DNA from: Deltaproteobacteria bacterium
GTDB lineage: Bacteria > UBA10199 > 2-02-FULL-44-16
Direction of reading: 5' to 3'
Length of the DNA: 32,639 bases
Assembly: GCA_016202335.1 (NCBI GenBank)
Contig: JACQOX010000184.1
Location: forward strand, 1 to 32,639
The notes beneath the pieces are model-generated. The model was given only the letters and a program-made list of their open reading frames with translations, did not search any database and had not been told where the DNA came from. This document shows, one piece after another, positions 9,898 to 20,053 of this stretch (positions are counted from its first letter, which is position 1; each line of letters starts with the position of its first letter). The translations under genes were made by a program, and so were the position numbers.

Positions 9898-10500
9898 ATG
9901 ATTGCTGGTGGCGACAAAGTCTCGGGGGGCCTTTCTTTAAGTCAACAACTTCCAAAACAATTTTCAGCTTCACTCAGCACATTTAACCTCGAAAAGAAGC
10001 CTCAGGCCAAAAATGATCATCATGAAGCGGGGTTTGGAGGTATCTGCAACTCTACGGATTCATTAACTTCATTCGCCCCCTGGTGGAATGATGTCACCAC
10101 CTTCACCGGCAGACAAACAAATGAAGGCTATCGCCTCATCGTTTCCTTCAACAGCGAAGTCATCAATCCTCTCCTTCGTCGCGGCCAAGTTATTTTTGAT
10201 TATGACAAGACAACGGAAACGTGGAAAACACCGCAACCACAAGCCTACAGCGAGCCTGACTATAAGTTTTGCTCACCAGAAGGTGCGAAAGCGGTTATAG
10301 ATTTAGTTGTTGGTGGACTTCAATGTCTAGCCGCGGGAAACGTCGATAACGAAACAAGAGATGCGGCCGAAATCATTGCCCATCAACTTTATCACGTTGA
10401 TCTTTCGCAGGTCGCAACCTATTCAGCCAAAGATTGCCAGCCAAAAACACCTCTAAAAGCTGAGCTTCCAGCTTCATTTATTCCAGGCGATCATCAGTAA
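9898..10500 (+). CDS. hypothetical protein
   Basis: 200-aa ORF with AGGAGGA SD upstream of ATG; no recognised family. Confidence 0.65.
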   Translation: MIAGGDKVSGGLSLSQQLPKQFSASLSTFNLEKKPQAKNDHHEAGFGGICNSTDSLTSFAPWWNDVTTFTGRQTNEGYRLIVSFNSEVINPLLRRGQVIFDYDKTTETWKTPQPQAYSEPDYKFCSPEGAKAVIDLVVGGLQCLAAGNVDNETRDAAEIIAHQLYHVDLSQVATYSAKDCQPKTPLKAELPASFIPGDHQ

Positions 10501-10509
10501 TCTGATACA

Positions 10510-10887
10510 TTATTCAAAGAGATAAGCGTCCGGCATGAGCTCCGCGAGCTGAGATCGTTTGGTCTTGCCTTCCAGGTTCGCCATGATCACTTCCAGCTCG
10601 GGCGCAAACTCAAGCAGTGTTTGGCGACAAAAGCCGCACGGCGGGATGGGATGTTTTCGCTCAGCCACCGTTACAATGCGCTTAAACAAGCGCTCACCTT
10701 GGGAAAGCGCTGAAAAGAGCGCAACACGCTCTGCACACAAGCAGCTGATGGCAGACGGACTTTCCACATTGGCTCCCGTGTAAACCTTGCCCTTCGCGGT
10801 TTCCAAAGCCGCGCCAACTTTATAGCCCGTCACATGGGCACAGGCGTGTTCGCGTGCTACCTTGGCCGCTTGAATGAGTTTTTTCAT
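10510..10887 (-). CDS. cdd: cytidine deaminase
   Basis: VGAALETAKGKVYTGANVESPSAISCLCAERVA and PPCGFCRQTLLEF zinc motifs. Confidence 0.93.
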   Translation of the reverse strand: MKKLIQAAKVAREHACAHVTGYKVGAALETAKGKVYTGANVESPSAISCLCAERVALFSALSQGERLFKRIVTVAERKHPIPPCGFCRQTLLEFAPELEVIMANLEGKTKRSQLAELMPDAYLFE

Positions 10888-13403
10888 TTTCGTCTCTTAC
10901 CTTTTTGCCGCGGCGGTTTCGGTGGTTCGGGTTGCGGCGGTCGGTCGTGATAGATGTCATGCTGCGGCATGGACTCCGTACCGCCTTGCTCGGCCAGGAG
11001 ATCAGAAATCTCGGCAAGGCGATGTTGGGCCAGGCCGTGCACGGTACCAGCAAGATACTTTCCGCGTTTATTCATGACACCCGCTTTTTTGCCCGTTAAA
11101 ATTTCAATCCCTTCATCAATTGATTTGACCGCATAGATATGAAACTTCCCTTTGCGTACGGCTTCCACCACATCGCTGCGCAGCATCAGATGACGCTCGT
11201 TTTGATGTGGAATGAGCACGCCCTGCTTGCCGGTCAATCCTTGGGCCTTGCAGACATCGAAGTAACCTTCGATTTTTTCGTTCACACCACCGATCGGCTG
11301 GATGTCGCCGTGCTGATTAACGGAACCCGTGACCGCCAGACCTTGATCGATGGGGAGTCCTGAAAGACTCGAAAGCAACGCATAAATTTCAGTCGATGAC
11401 GCGCTGTCGCCATCAACGCCGCCATACGACTGCTCAAAGGCGATCGATGCCGACAGCGTGAGTGGCGCGCGTTGCGCATATTTTTGACGGAGATAACCGG
11501 AGAGAATCAGTACCCCTTTATCGTGCGTCGGTCCCGAAAGCCCGCATTCGCGTTCGATGTTGACGATCCCGGCCTTGCCCACTGCCGTCACTGCGGTGAT
11601 GCGCGTCGGTTTGCCGAAACTCGTGTAGCCCATGGAATACACGGCCAAGCCATTGACCTGTCCCACGCGCTTGCCGCGGGTTTCGATCATCAAGACACCT
11701 TCTTCGATCATCCGCTGAATGCGCGACTCAGTCCGACCATGGCGTTCGCGTTTGGCTTGAATGGCGTCCTCGACGTGACGACGGGTGATGCGATCGTCGC
11801 CGTGTTCCGTCGCCATATGATGCGCTTCGCGTAAACAATCGCTCACGTTCGTAAAGCGCGTGGTGAGGCGATCGCGTTGCCCGGAAAGTTCGACGCCGTA
11901 TTCGATCAGCGCCGACAGACCATCTGCCGACAGCAATTTCAATTTGCCGCGGTCGCAAACTGATTTCAGCACGGCCGCAAATTCCTTGGCTGCTTTGGGC
12001 GTGAGCTTCATCGACGAATCAAAATCAGAGAGAATTTTGAACGTCTTGGAGAATTCCTCTTCGTATTCCCACAGCAGGTGATACAGCCAATCCGGTCCGA
12101 TCATGATGACCTTGACCGTCAGCTCAATCGGTTCTGGTTTGATGGCCAGCGGCGCCAACTGGACGTAGCTTTCCGGCTGTTGAATGACGAGCTTGCCCGT
12201 CTTGAGCACGCGCTTCAGATGATCCCAGACAAACGGCCGCTTAAAAACGTCGAGGGCATTGACGATCAGATATCCACCATCGGCCTTGAGCAAGCTACCC
12301 GCTCGGATGTGGCGGAAATCCGTGGTCCACATGCCGCCGGGGGCAATGTTGTATTCGAGCACGCCAAATAAATTCGTGTACGTGGGATTATCTTCTTCAA
12401 TAATGGGACAGATCGCATTTTGTTTTCGTCCGTCAGTGAGGAGATTGACTTCATAAAACCAAAAGGGATCTTCAGGGCGCATGGGTCCAGCCATCATAAA
12501 CATGGCCTTGTCGCTGTCGCGATCCGATTTGCCGATGATGGCGTCGACATTACCGAGGACGTGTTCGCGCACGCGCTTTAAATAATCACGAATTTTGGGA
12601 TCAGCATAGCGCGTCTCAAGCTCGTCCATGACACTGTCCAAAATCAGGGAACACCAGCGCGCCTGCAGTTTTTCCAATTCAACGTGCATCGCTTTCGCAA
12701 GCACGCGCGCTTCGCCGAGCACGCGTTTGAGATCAGTATTGAGTTCGCTGTGGCGGCCAAGTTTCACGCGGCGTTCCGACTCACTAAGTTTGCCTTCTTT
12801 GACGAGCGTCGCCAGGTAATCGATGGACACGGCCTCTTCGCCGACGATGGGAAACACCGTCGGCGCGATCAGTCCACCTTCCTGCACCTGGATGAGCGCA
12901 AAGCCTTCAGCCTTGAGTTTCGCGGCAAAGGCTTCGAAGAGTTTCTTTTCATCGCGCTGAAAACGGTCGATAATTTTTTCGCGTTCGCGGGAAACCTGCG
13001 TGGATTCAAGCGCTTTGGGCAGATCCGCGCGAAGCACGCGCACGAGGCCCTTCATGTCGTCGCGAAACTGCTTTCCTTGCCCGGGCGCAAACGTCAGCAA
13101 CACCGGCTGCAGATGGTCGGCAAAATTGTAGACGTAGGCGCGATCCGGCACAGGAATACAGGCTGGCTCCAGTTCTTCGAGCGTGCGACGGATCGTGGTC
13201 ATGCGCCCGGTGCCGGCCATGCCGGAGACGTAAATATTATATCCGCGCGGCGCGAGCTTGATGCCGGTTTCGAGTGCGGTGATCGCGCGCTCTTGACCGA
13301 CCACGCCTTTGGCGCCGGAAAAAGTTTCAGGATTTTTATAAAAAGAAAGAAAGGCTTTTGTGGTGCGGAAACGGAGCGCTTCGGGTTTCAATTTTTTGAT
13401 CAT
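10884..13403 (-). CDS. Lon-related ATP-dependent protease (AAA_32/LonB-like)
   Basis: P-loop-like GMAGTGRMTT, catalytic GDSASSTE, PIDQGLAVTGSVNQHGDIQPIGGVNEKIEG. Confidence 0.92.
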   Translation of the reverse strand: MIKKLKPEALRFRTTKAFLSFYKNPETFSGAKGVVGQERAITALETGIKLAPRGYNIYVSGMAGTGRMTTIRRTLEELEPACIPVPDRAYVYNFADHLQPVLLTFAPGQGKQFRDDMKGLVRVLRADLPKALESTQVSREREKIIDRFQRDEKKLFEAFAAKLKAEGFALIQVQEGGLIAPTVFPIVGEEAVSIDYLATLVKEGKLSESERRVKLGRHSELNTDLKRVLGEARVLAKAMHVELEKLQARWCSLILDSVMDELETRYADPKIRDYLKRVREHVLGNVDAIIGKSDRDSDKAMFMMAGPMRPEDPFWFYEVNLLTDGRKQNAICPIIEEDNPTYTNLFGVLEYNIAPGGMWTTDFRHIRAGSLLKADGGYLIVNALDVFKRPFVWDHLKRVLKTGKLVIQQPESYVQLAPLAIKPEPIELTVKVIMIGPDWLYHLLWEYEEEFSKTFKILSDFDSSMKLTPKAAKEFAAVLKSVCDRGKLKLLSADGLSALIEYGVELSGQRDRLTTRFTNVSDCLREAHHMATEHGDDRITRRHVEDAIQAKRERHGRTESRIQRMIEEGVLMIETRGKRVGQVNGLAVYSMGYTSFGKPTRITAVTAVGKAGIVNIERECGLSGPTHDKGVLILSGYLRQKYAQRAPLTLSASIAFEQSYGGVDGDSASSTEIYALLSSLSGLPIDQGLAVTGSVNQHGDIQPIGGVNEKIEGYFDVCKAQGLTGKQGVLIPHQNERHLMLRSDVVEAVRKGKFHIYAVKSIDEGIEILTGKKAGVMNKRGKYLAGTVHGLAQHRLAEISDLLAEQGGTESMPQHDIYHDRPPQPEPPKPPRQKGKRRK

Positions 13404-13488
13404 GCGACTCTTTCTATGTCAGGAATTTTCTCCGCTTGCGCTTCCCTCTCAAAAAAGTCAACGTGATGCTGTCTCAGAGGGAAGAGTT

Positions 13489-13782
13489 ATGACCAAAGAA
13501 TCTGACATTGAAACCTTTCTCAAGAATGTCGTCGACCGCGTCGGCGACGTCGACGAAGGCACGCACCGCATGTTTCGCATGTTGGTGGAAATCACGCTCA
13601 CGTATCGCGACGAACTTCATCAAAGCAATCAAGAGAAACTCACCGTAAGCGAAACGCAAGAAGCACTCGATGGTTTCATGGACGTCATGAAAACTCACGA
13701 AATCCCCGCGAAACTCACACCCCACGCCCATCGCCTGATCGTCCTATGGCTCGAAGAAATTAAAAAATCCGTGCATCATTGA
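13489..13782 (+). CDS. small hypothetical protein
   Basis: MTKESDIETFLKNVVDRVGDVDEGTHRMF...; SD GAGGGAAG upstream; start trimmed from 13360. Confidence 0.65.
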   Translation: MTKESDIETFLKNVVDRVGDVDEGTHRMFRMLVEITLTYRDELHQSNQEKLTVSETQEALDGFMDVMKTHEIPAKLTPHAHRLIVLWLEEIKKSVHH

Positions 13783-13795
13783 CGAGCACGTCGCA

Positions 13796-14968
13796 TCAAT
13801 CCTTGTCTTGAAATGTAATAATATGATCAAACCCCTCGGTCACGATGTCGCCTCGCTTAACGCCGTGGAAGGGAAGTTGTTTGGTATCGCGGTTTTTATC
13901 GAATTCCGTCATGCGTTTGAGCTCACCCTGATCGCCGCATAAAAGGATTTCCGTCTTTCCTTTGGTGCCCATCGGCGAAGAGACGATGCGGTAAAGACGT
14001 TGCTCGGCCTTTACCAGAAGAGGCGCCGCTGCCGCGCCGGATTGCAGAATATAATACGCCATCTTCAAATAATCGTGCCGATTGCCGATCTCGCGATCGA
14101 TGTCACGGATGACTTTCGGGCATTCCCACTCCAGATAAAAATGACACCAGTCGCGCTTATTGGCCGCACGCATGGGACAAGTTTGCTGATGCAAACAGGG
14201 AGCGATGACCTGCGCGTCGCGACGCTCCAGCAGGAGATCACGGACTTCCATGAGATTGCGCGTCGTGCGTTGCAGGGCAGGATCGATGATGATCAGAGAA
14301 CCGTGCAATGGTGCAATGGTACAATGGTGCAATAGTTCTTTACAAAGAGCATATTGGTCTTCGGCGGATCTGAGCTCATTCAGCACATTTGCGGCAAAGA
14401 TGAGATCGAATTTTTTATCTCGAAGAACTTTCGCCGCACTCCGCGCTGTCAGGTGTCCCTCGATGGTCGTGAGTCGGTGCTTGTCGGTGGAGAGTTTTGA
14501 AAAGAGATTTTTGGCATCGGTAAGCGCTTCCCGATTTTGTTCCACCGCATGAATGGTCAGTTTGGTGCTCGGATGGTGCTCGGCAAAATACTGCGCACAG
14601 GCGATGGCCACGGTTCCCTGACCGGCACCCACATCAAGGATGCCCACGTCATCGGCCGTGGGTAATTGACCCAGCTGATCGAGTTCGGCCAAGCAGTGCC
14701 AAACCTTGGCGACATTCGTCAGGAAAAAATAGAGCAGATAGGCTGAGCGGTACTCTTTGCGGCTGAAGTAATTTTTGGAGAGATCGGCTCGCTCAGAAGT
14801 AAACGACTCCGAAAGCTCGACCACGCCGGAGAGAAAAAATCGCACGTCCTGAGACGTAAAATCAGGCGTTCGGGCGCGGGAGCGAAATCGCTCGGGCAGG
14901 TACGTCGCTTTCACGTAGCGGGTGATAATTTTTTCAAGCGATGTGAGGTTCACATTTTTCGTCATCAT
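13796..14968 (-). CDS. Rsm22-family small ribosomal subunit methyltransferase-like protein
   Basis: SAM-binding [40 protein letters not shown] cysteine cluster. Confidence 0.8.
   Translation of the reverse strand: MMTKNVNLTSLEKIITRYVKATYLPERFRSRARTPDFTSQDVRFFLSGVVELSESFTSERADLSKNYFSRKEYRSAYLLYFFLTNVAKVWHCLAELDQLGQLPTADDVGILDVGAGQGTVAIACAQYFAEHHPSTKLTIHAVEQNREALTDAKNLFSKLSTDKHRLTTIEGHLTARSAAKVLRDKKFDLIFAANVLNELRSAEDQYALCKELLHHCTIAPLHGSLIIIDPALQRTTRNLMEVRDLLLERRDAQVIAPCLHQQTCPMRAANKRDWCHFYLEWECPKVIRDIDREIGNRHDYLKMAYYILQSGAAAAPLLVKAEQRLYRIVSSPMGTKGKTEILLCGDQGELKRMTEFDKNRDTKQLPFHGVKRGDIVTEGFDHIITFQDKD
14304..14335. repeat. four tandem octamers (TGCAATGG TGCAATGG TACAATGG TGCAATAG) inside the Rsm22-like CDS
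   Basis: Read directly from sequence. Confidence 0.85.
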
Positions 14969-14970
14969 GG

Positions 14971-15008
14971 GAAAAATAAAGGGGACGTTTCTGAGAAACG
15001 TCCCCTTT
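14971..15008 (-). terminator. rho-independent terminator downstream of tRNA-Leu / secG operon
   Basis: Minus strand AAAGGGGACGTTTC-TCA-GAAACGTCCCCTTT followed by ATTTTT. Confidence 0.85.
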
Positions 15009-15012
15009 CCTG

Positions 15013-15095
<83 letters not shown>

Positions 15096-15097
15096 GG

Positions 15098-15221
15098 CAT
15101 TTCTTTGGAAACTGGCGATCTCCTTCGTTAGTCCTCGTTCGCGATCCTCACGTACTTTCGTGTACGCTCCGGTCGCTCACTTCGGACTTGCCTCGGATCT
15201 CATCCAGTTTTCAAAGAAATG
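15098..15221. repeat. about 124-bp imperfect palindrome between secG and tRNA-Leu
   Basis: CATTTCTTTGGAAACTGG (15098-15115) vs inverted CCAGTTTTCAAAGAAATG (15204-15221), 17/18 match; central CGTAC..GTACG hairpin. Confidence 0.8.
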
Positions 15222-15236
15222 AAGCATGTCAAAAAA

Positions 15237-15575
15237 CTATTTCTTTTCTTCAACCGGTGCAGTTGGTGCCGCTTCTGGTGTCGGCGCCTGAACCGGTTCC
15301 GTCGTTTCGGGAACCTGGACGGAATCGAGCACTGAGCTTGGCATGGAGCGTTGCTTGGACATCTCTGCCAACCAAATGGACGTCACGAGAAAGAAAATAG
15401 CAACGCCCGTGGTGATTTTGGTCAAAAACGTCGCGGGCCCGCGGCTACCAAAAAGCGTTTGCGAGGCGCCGCCGAAGGCTGCCCCCATCTCCGCCCCTTT
15501 TCCGGCCTGCAAGAGAATGACGCCCACCAAAAACAGACAAAGCAACACGTGAATGACTAAAATAATAGTTTCCAT
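15237..15575 (-). CDS. secG: preprotein translocase subunit SecG
   Basis: [46 protein letters not shown]. Confidence 0.95.
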   Translation of the reverse strand: METIILVIHVLLCLFLVGVILLQAGKGAEMGAAFGGASQTLFGSRGPATFLTKITTGVAIFFLVTSIWLAEMSKQRSMPSSVLDSVQVPETTEPVQAPTPEAAPTAPVEEKK

Positions 15576-16336
15576 CAGGGTACGCTCCGAATGATCTCTG
15601 TAAATTTTCTGGCGTCCAGCGACGCCCCGCCCACCAAGGCTCCGTCAATATGCGGCTGTCGAAGCAGTTCACGGCTGTTTCCAGGCGTAACGCTTCCTCC
15701 GTAGAGAAGTCGCGTGATGTCTGCGACTTCTCCGCCATGGACACTCGCTATCCATTGATGGATGAGGCCGTGCATGTCTTTGGCCTCAGCCGGCGTGGCG
15801 TTCTTTCCTGTTCCGATTGCCCAAACGGGTTCGTAAGCCACCACAAAACCTTTGAGCTTTGCAAGCGGAATTTCGCGTAAGGCACCGCGAAGTTGGTTCT
15901 CCACCGTATCCCAGGCCTTCCCGGCTTCCCGTTCCGGGAGCGTTTCTCCCACGCACAGGATCGGGGTGAGATGATGGCGGATCGAGGCTTCAATCTTTTT
16001 CCCGATCATGGCATCGGTTTCGCCGAAAATCTTACGGCGTTCTGAGTGGCCGATGATGACGTAGCGGCAACCCACTTCCGCCAAAAAAGCGCCAGAAATT
16101 TCGCCGGTAAAGGCACCACTGTCTTCCCAGCAAAGATTTTGACCAGCCAGTTGAAACTCACTGTTATTTTCTGACAGGGCGATGCCGAGCGATGACAACG
16201 CTGTAAACGGAGGGGCAAGAACGACATCGGTATTGCCCACGGCCTTGGCTTCATGAAGAAGAACCGTCAGATAGGCAATCGTCTCACCGATGGTGTGGTT
16301 CATCTTCCAGTTGGCCACAAACAGGGGTCTTTTCAT
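15575..16336 (-). CDS. tpiA: triosephosphate isomerase
   Basis: [47 protein letters not shown]. Confidence 0.97.
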   Translation of the reverse strand: MKRPLFVANWKMNHTIGETIAYLTVLLHEAKAVGNTDVVLAPPFTALSSLGIALSENNSEFQLAGQNLCWEDSGAFTGEISGAFLAEVGCRYVIIGHSERRKIFGETDAMIGKKIEASIRHHLTPILCVGETLPEREAGKAWDTVENQLRGALREIPLAKLKGFVVAYEPVWAIGTGKNATPAEAKDMHGLIHQWIASVHGGEVADITRLLYGGSVTPGNSRELLRQPHIDGALVGGASLDARKFTEIIRSVP

Positions 16337-17514
16337 TGGTGGAGCACCTTGATGCCAGGGAGTTCTTTGCCTTCGACGAATTCCAAACTCGCGCCGCCGC
16401 CGGTCGAAAGATGGCTGATTTTGTCGGCCACGCCGGACTTGACGATGGCCGCAATGGAATCGCCACCGCCAACAACGGTGGTGGCATCTATTTCAGCAAT
16501 CACCTTGGCCAATTCCATGGTCCCATGGGCCAAGGACGGAATTTCAAAGACTCCCATGGGGCCATTCCAAAAGATGGTCTTTGCGCCCTGAAGCGCACGG
16601 CGAAAGACTTCGAAGGTTTTTGGGCCGATATCGAGTCCCATCATGCCTGGCGGAATTTCCTCGCTCCCTGTCGCCATCACCACCGCGTCTTCGGTGGGAG
16701 CCTTGGCAATCATGTGATCGACCGGCAATAGAATCGTAATGCCGCGCGCCTCGGCGCGTTCCAAAATACGCTTCGCCGCAAATAGTTTGGTTTCATCCAC
16801 GAGCGACGTACCGACCCCGAATCCTTTGGCCTTGAGGAAGGTATAGGCCATTCCGCCGCCGATCAAAATTTTATCGGCTTTGCCGATGAGGTTTTCGATG
16901 AGACCGAGTTTGTCGGCCACTTTGGCGCCACCCAAGATCGTGACAAAGGGTTTTTCTGGCTGAGCGACAATCCGCGAGAGGAATTCGATTTCCTGCCGCA
17001 TCAGAAAGCCGGCCGCCTTTTCAGGAACAAACTTGGCCATTCCCTCCGTCGAGGCATGGGCGCGGTGGGCCGTACCAAAGGCATCATTAATATAGACGTC
17101 GATCTGCTGCGCGAGCTGTTGTGCAAAGGCAGGATCATTGGCTTCTTCGCCCGGATGGAAGCGAAGATTTTCGAGGAGCATGAGCTGGCCAGGTTCCAGG
17201 TCAGTGATCAGTTTTTTCACCGCATCGCCAACACAGGTTTCTGGCATGATAATCGGCGCATTGTCTAAGAGACGCGACAGATGAAGCCCCACGGCTTTAA
17301 GCGAATATTTCGGATCAGCCTTTCCTTTGGGGCGACCGCGATGGGATGCCAGAATAATTCGGGCGTTTTGCGCCAGCGCGTGACGAATTGTCGGGAGCGC
17401 TGCACGGATGCGGGTGTCGTCGGTAACGGTTTCACCGGAAACCGGAACGTTAAAATCAACGCGAATAAAAACGCGTTTTTCTGCAAGGTCCAACTGGTCG
17501 ATGTAGGTAATCAC
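16333..17514 (-). CDS. pgk: phosphoglycerate kinase
   Basis: [50 protein letters not shown]. Confidence 0.98.
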   Translation of the reverse strand: MITYIDQLDLAEKRVFIRVDFNVPVSGETVTDDTRIRAALPTIRHALAQNARIILASHRGRPKGKADPKYSLKAVGLHLSRLLDNAPIIMPETCVGDAVKKLITDLEPGQLMLLENLRFHPGEEANDPAFAQQLAQQIDVYINDAFGTAHRAHASTEGMAKFVPEKAAGFLMRQEIEFLSRIVAQPEKPFVTILGGAKVADKLGLIENLIGKADKILIGGGMAYTFLKAKGFGVGTSLVDETKLFAAKRILERAEARGITILLPVDHMIAKAPTEDAVVMATGSEEIPPGMMGLDIGPKTFEVFRRALQGAKTIFWNGPMGVFEIPSLAHGTMELAKVIAEIDATTVVGGGDSIAAIVKSGVADKISHLSTGGGASLEFVEGKELPGIKVLHQ

Positions 17515-18512
17515 AGCGATCTTCCCATGTGCTCAGCGAGATCCAGCATGCGGCAGCTAAAGCCCATTTCATTGTCGTACCAGGCGAGCACCTTGACCAT
17601 ATTGTCGATGACGCGCGTTGAAGGCGCATCCACGAGCGACGAATGGGTGTTGCCCATGAAATCCACGGACACGCATTCATCTTCCACAAAGGCGAGAATG
17701 CCCTTGAGCGGTCCCTGGGCTGCAGCCTTTAGCTTGGCGTTGATGTCTTCGGCCGTGGCCGGATTTTTCAGTGTCGCCACGAGATCCACACATGACACGT
17801 TGATGGTCGGCACACGGATGGCCATGCCGTCCAATTTCCCTTTGAGCGCTGGGAGCACCAAGCCCACGGCCTTGGCCGCACCGGTGGTCGTCGGAATCTG
17901 CGATGCTGCCGCCGCGCGGGCACGGCGCAGGTCCTTGTGCGGTGCGTCCACGACGTTTTGATCATTGGTATACGAATGGATCGTGGTCATAAAACCGCGT
18001 TCAATGCCAAACGATTCATGCAACACTTTGACGACCGGCGCCAGGCAGTTCGTGGTACAGCTGGCATTGGAGACCACGTGATGTTCTTTGGTGTGATAAT
18101 CCTGATGATTCACGCCCATCACAAACGTCGGCACATCACCTTTGGCCGGCGCGGAAATAATGACCTTCTTGGCACCCGCTTCGAGGTGTTTCTGTGCCGT
18201 CTCCAGTTGAGTGAAAATGCCGGTGCATTCAAACACCACGTCCACACCGTGTTTTTTCCAAGGGATCAGGGTGGGATCTTTTTCGCTGCTGATGGCGATA
18301 GCACGACCGTTGACCGTCAGTGCCGTTTCCGAGGCGCTCACTTCCCCCTGAAAACGACCGTGCGCAGAATCATATTTCAGAAGATGCGCAAGGGTTGAGC
18401 TGGGGACTAAATAATTGATGGCCACGCACTCGATATTTTTACGTTGAATCATCGCCCGCAAAGCCAAGCGTCCAATGCGTCCAAACCCGTTGATACCGAT
18501 GCGAAGTGTCAT
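17511..18512 (-). CDS. gapA: glyceraldehyde-3-phosphate dehydrogenase, type I
   Basis: [49 protein letters not shown]. Confidence 0.98.
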   Translation of the reverse strand: MTLRIGINGFGRIGRLALRAMIQRKNIECVAINYLVPSSTLAHLLKYDSAHGRFQGEVSASETALTVNGRAIAISSEKDPTLIPWKKHGVDVVFECTGIFTQLETAQKHLEAGAKKVIISAPAKGDVPTFVMGVNHQDYHTKEHHVVSNASCTTNCLAPVVKVLHESFGIERGFMTTIHSYTNDQNVVDAPHKDLRRARAAAASQIPTTTGAAKAVGLVLPALKGKLDGMAIRVPTINVSCVDLVATLKNPATAEDINAKLKAAAQGPLKGILAFVEDECVSVDFMGNTHSSLVDAPSTRVIDNMVKVLAWYDNEMGFSCRMLDLAEHMGRSL

Positions 18513-18544
18513 AAAAGTTCTCCTTTATTGAAAACGGGGCGGAA

Positions 18545-18576
18545 TATATATTTTTGCAGTAGAGGGTCAAGAGAAG
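18545..18576 (-). promoter_or_regulatory. putative sigma70-type promoter for gapA operon
   Basis: Minus strand TTGACC-N16-TATATT about 35 nt upstream of gapA ATG. Confidence 0.45.
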
Positions 18577-18647
18577 ATCAGCATGATCCGGCGCAGGTGC
18601 ATTTGCCGTTGCAAGCTCGTTCGAAAATCATTAGCGGAGCAACTCAC

Positions 18648-20003
18648 ATGATTTCCAATGTCGACACCATCTGCGCGATCGCCACGCCGCCGGGACACGG
18701 AGGCCTTGGTGTTGTGCGCATCAGCGGTCCGCAGGCCAGAGGGGTGTTGGCCAGCATCTGGAGTGGAAAAACGCCGACTTCAGCTTTCGAACCACGACGA
18801 CTGTATTTGGGAACCATGGTCGATGCTCGGGGAATCCCCATTGATCATGCTCTAGCGGTTCACATGCCCGCTCCTCAGACGTATACCGGCGATGAGGTCA
18901 TCGAGATCTCTTGTCATGGAAGTCCCGTGGTGCTCGCTGCCATCGTTGACGCCTGTATCAGCGCAGGTTCACGCCTGGCCGAACCAGGGGAATTTACGCG
19001 GCGTGCTTTTTTGAATGGCAAAATCGATCTCGCGCAGGCCGAAGCTGTGGTGGATCTTATTTCCGCGACGAGCGATACGGCTGCGCGCCAGGCCCGCGAC
19101 CAGCTGGAAGGCCGGTTGTCCGTCGAAGTGAAAATGCTTCATGATGCATTGACCAACCTGCGCGCTTTTGTCGAAGCAACCATCGATTTTCCCGAAGAAG
19201 ACATCGACATGATCGATCGTCACGGCGTGGTGCAAAAATTAACCCCTATCGAAGCGCGCATCGCGCAGTTGCTTGATACCTATACACAAGGTCGTTTGAT
19301 TCGCGACGGCGTGAAGGTGGCGATCGTCGGGCGTCCGAACGCCGGGAAATCCAGCCTGCTCAATTGTTTGGCCGGCATGGAACGCGCCATCGTCCACGCC
19401 AGCCCGGGTACCACGCGAGATGTGATCGAAGTTTCGGTGTCGCTGGGCGGCATTGTTTTTCATTTGAGCGACACTGCGGGAATTCGTGAAGCGCCAGGAG
19501 ATGTTGAGAAGATCGGCATCGAACGGAGTTATGCCGCTATGGCGTCGGCAGACGTTGTTTTGCACGTCATCGACGGCACGCTTCCGATCCACGAAGACGA
19601 TCGGAAATTGTTTTCTCACCTTTCCCCATCGCGTTACCTCGTGTGCGTGAATAAGGCTGATTTGCCGCTCCAAGTGACAGAAGGTTCTATAAAAGCCAAT
19701 TTTATTTCAGCTCACACCGGAGCTGGCCTGGAGGCGCTCACCCAGGAACTTACGGCGTTTGCCGCCACCAAATCATCCGAAGGAGCTACGGCTACGGTCA
19801 CCAACCTTCGCCATAAGGAGGCGCTGGTGGAAGCTCAGCACCAGCTTCAACACGCCAAGAAAGCCATTTTAAACCATGATTCCGCGGAATTCATCGCCCA
19901 CCACCTGCGACTTGCCCAAGAGGCCTTGGGCCGTATCATCGGTCTGGATGTCACCGAAGCCATGCTCGACCGCATCTTTTCCTTGTTCTGCATCGGCAAG
20001 TAG
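18648..20003 (+). CDS. mnmE: tRNA modification GTPase MnmE
   Basis: [42 protein letters not shown]-terminal FCIGK. Confidence 0.98.
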   Translation: MISNVDTICAIATPPGHGGLGVVRISGPQARGVLASIWSGKTPTSAFEPRRLYLGTMVDARGIPIDHALAVHMPAPQTYTGDEVIEISCHGSPVVLAAIVDACISAGSRLAEPGEFTRRAFLNGKIDLAQAEAVVDLISATSDTAARQARDQLEGRLSVEVKMLHDALTNLRAFVEATIDFPEEDIDMIDRHGVVQKLTPIEARIAQLLDTYTQGRLIRDGVKVAIVGRPNAGKSSLLNCLAGMERAIVHASPGTTRDVIEVSVSLGGIVFHLSDTAGIREAPGDVEKIGIERSYAAMASADVVLHVIDGTLPIHEDDRKLFSHLSPSRYLVCVNKADLPLQVTEGSIKANFISAHTGAGLEALTQELTAFAATKSSEGATATVTNLRHKEALVEAQHQLQHAKKAILNHDSAEFIAHHLRLAQEALGRIIGLDVTEAMLDRIFSLFCIGK

Positions 20004-20053
20004 TCACAACTCCCCTTGACAGAGACGCCCCTCTTCATCTTTATCGCTCTCTT

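Noticed and set aside
10884-13403. Apparent Walker A defect (GMAGTGRMTT, Lys to Arg) in the LonB-like protease
   Set aside because: To my knowledge this variant is usual for the AAA_32 Lon-related family, so it is not evidence of inactivation.
10905-13466. Many plus-strand ORFs antisense to the LonB-like gene (e.g. 12684-13466)
   Set aside because: Shadow ORFs in GC-rich coding DNA; no recognisable domains or SD support.
14971-15008. Long perfect hairpin GGGGACGTTTC...GAAACGTCCCC as a novel element
   Set aside because: Best explained as the rho-independent terminator of the secG-tRNA-Leu transcript.
15237-18512. gapA-pgk-tpiA-secG clustering
   Set aside because: A common bacterial arrangement; ordinary.
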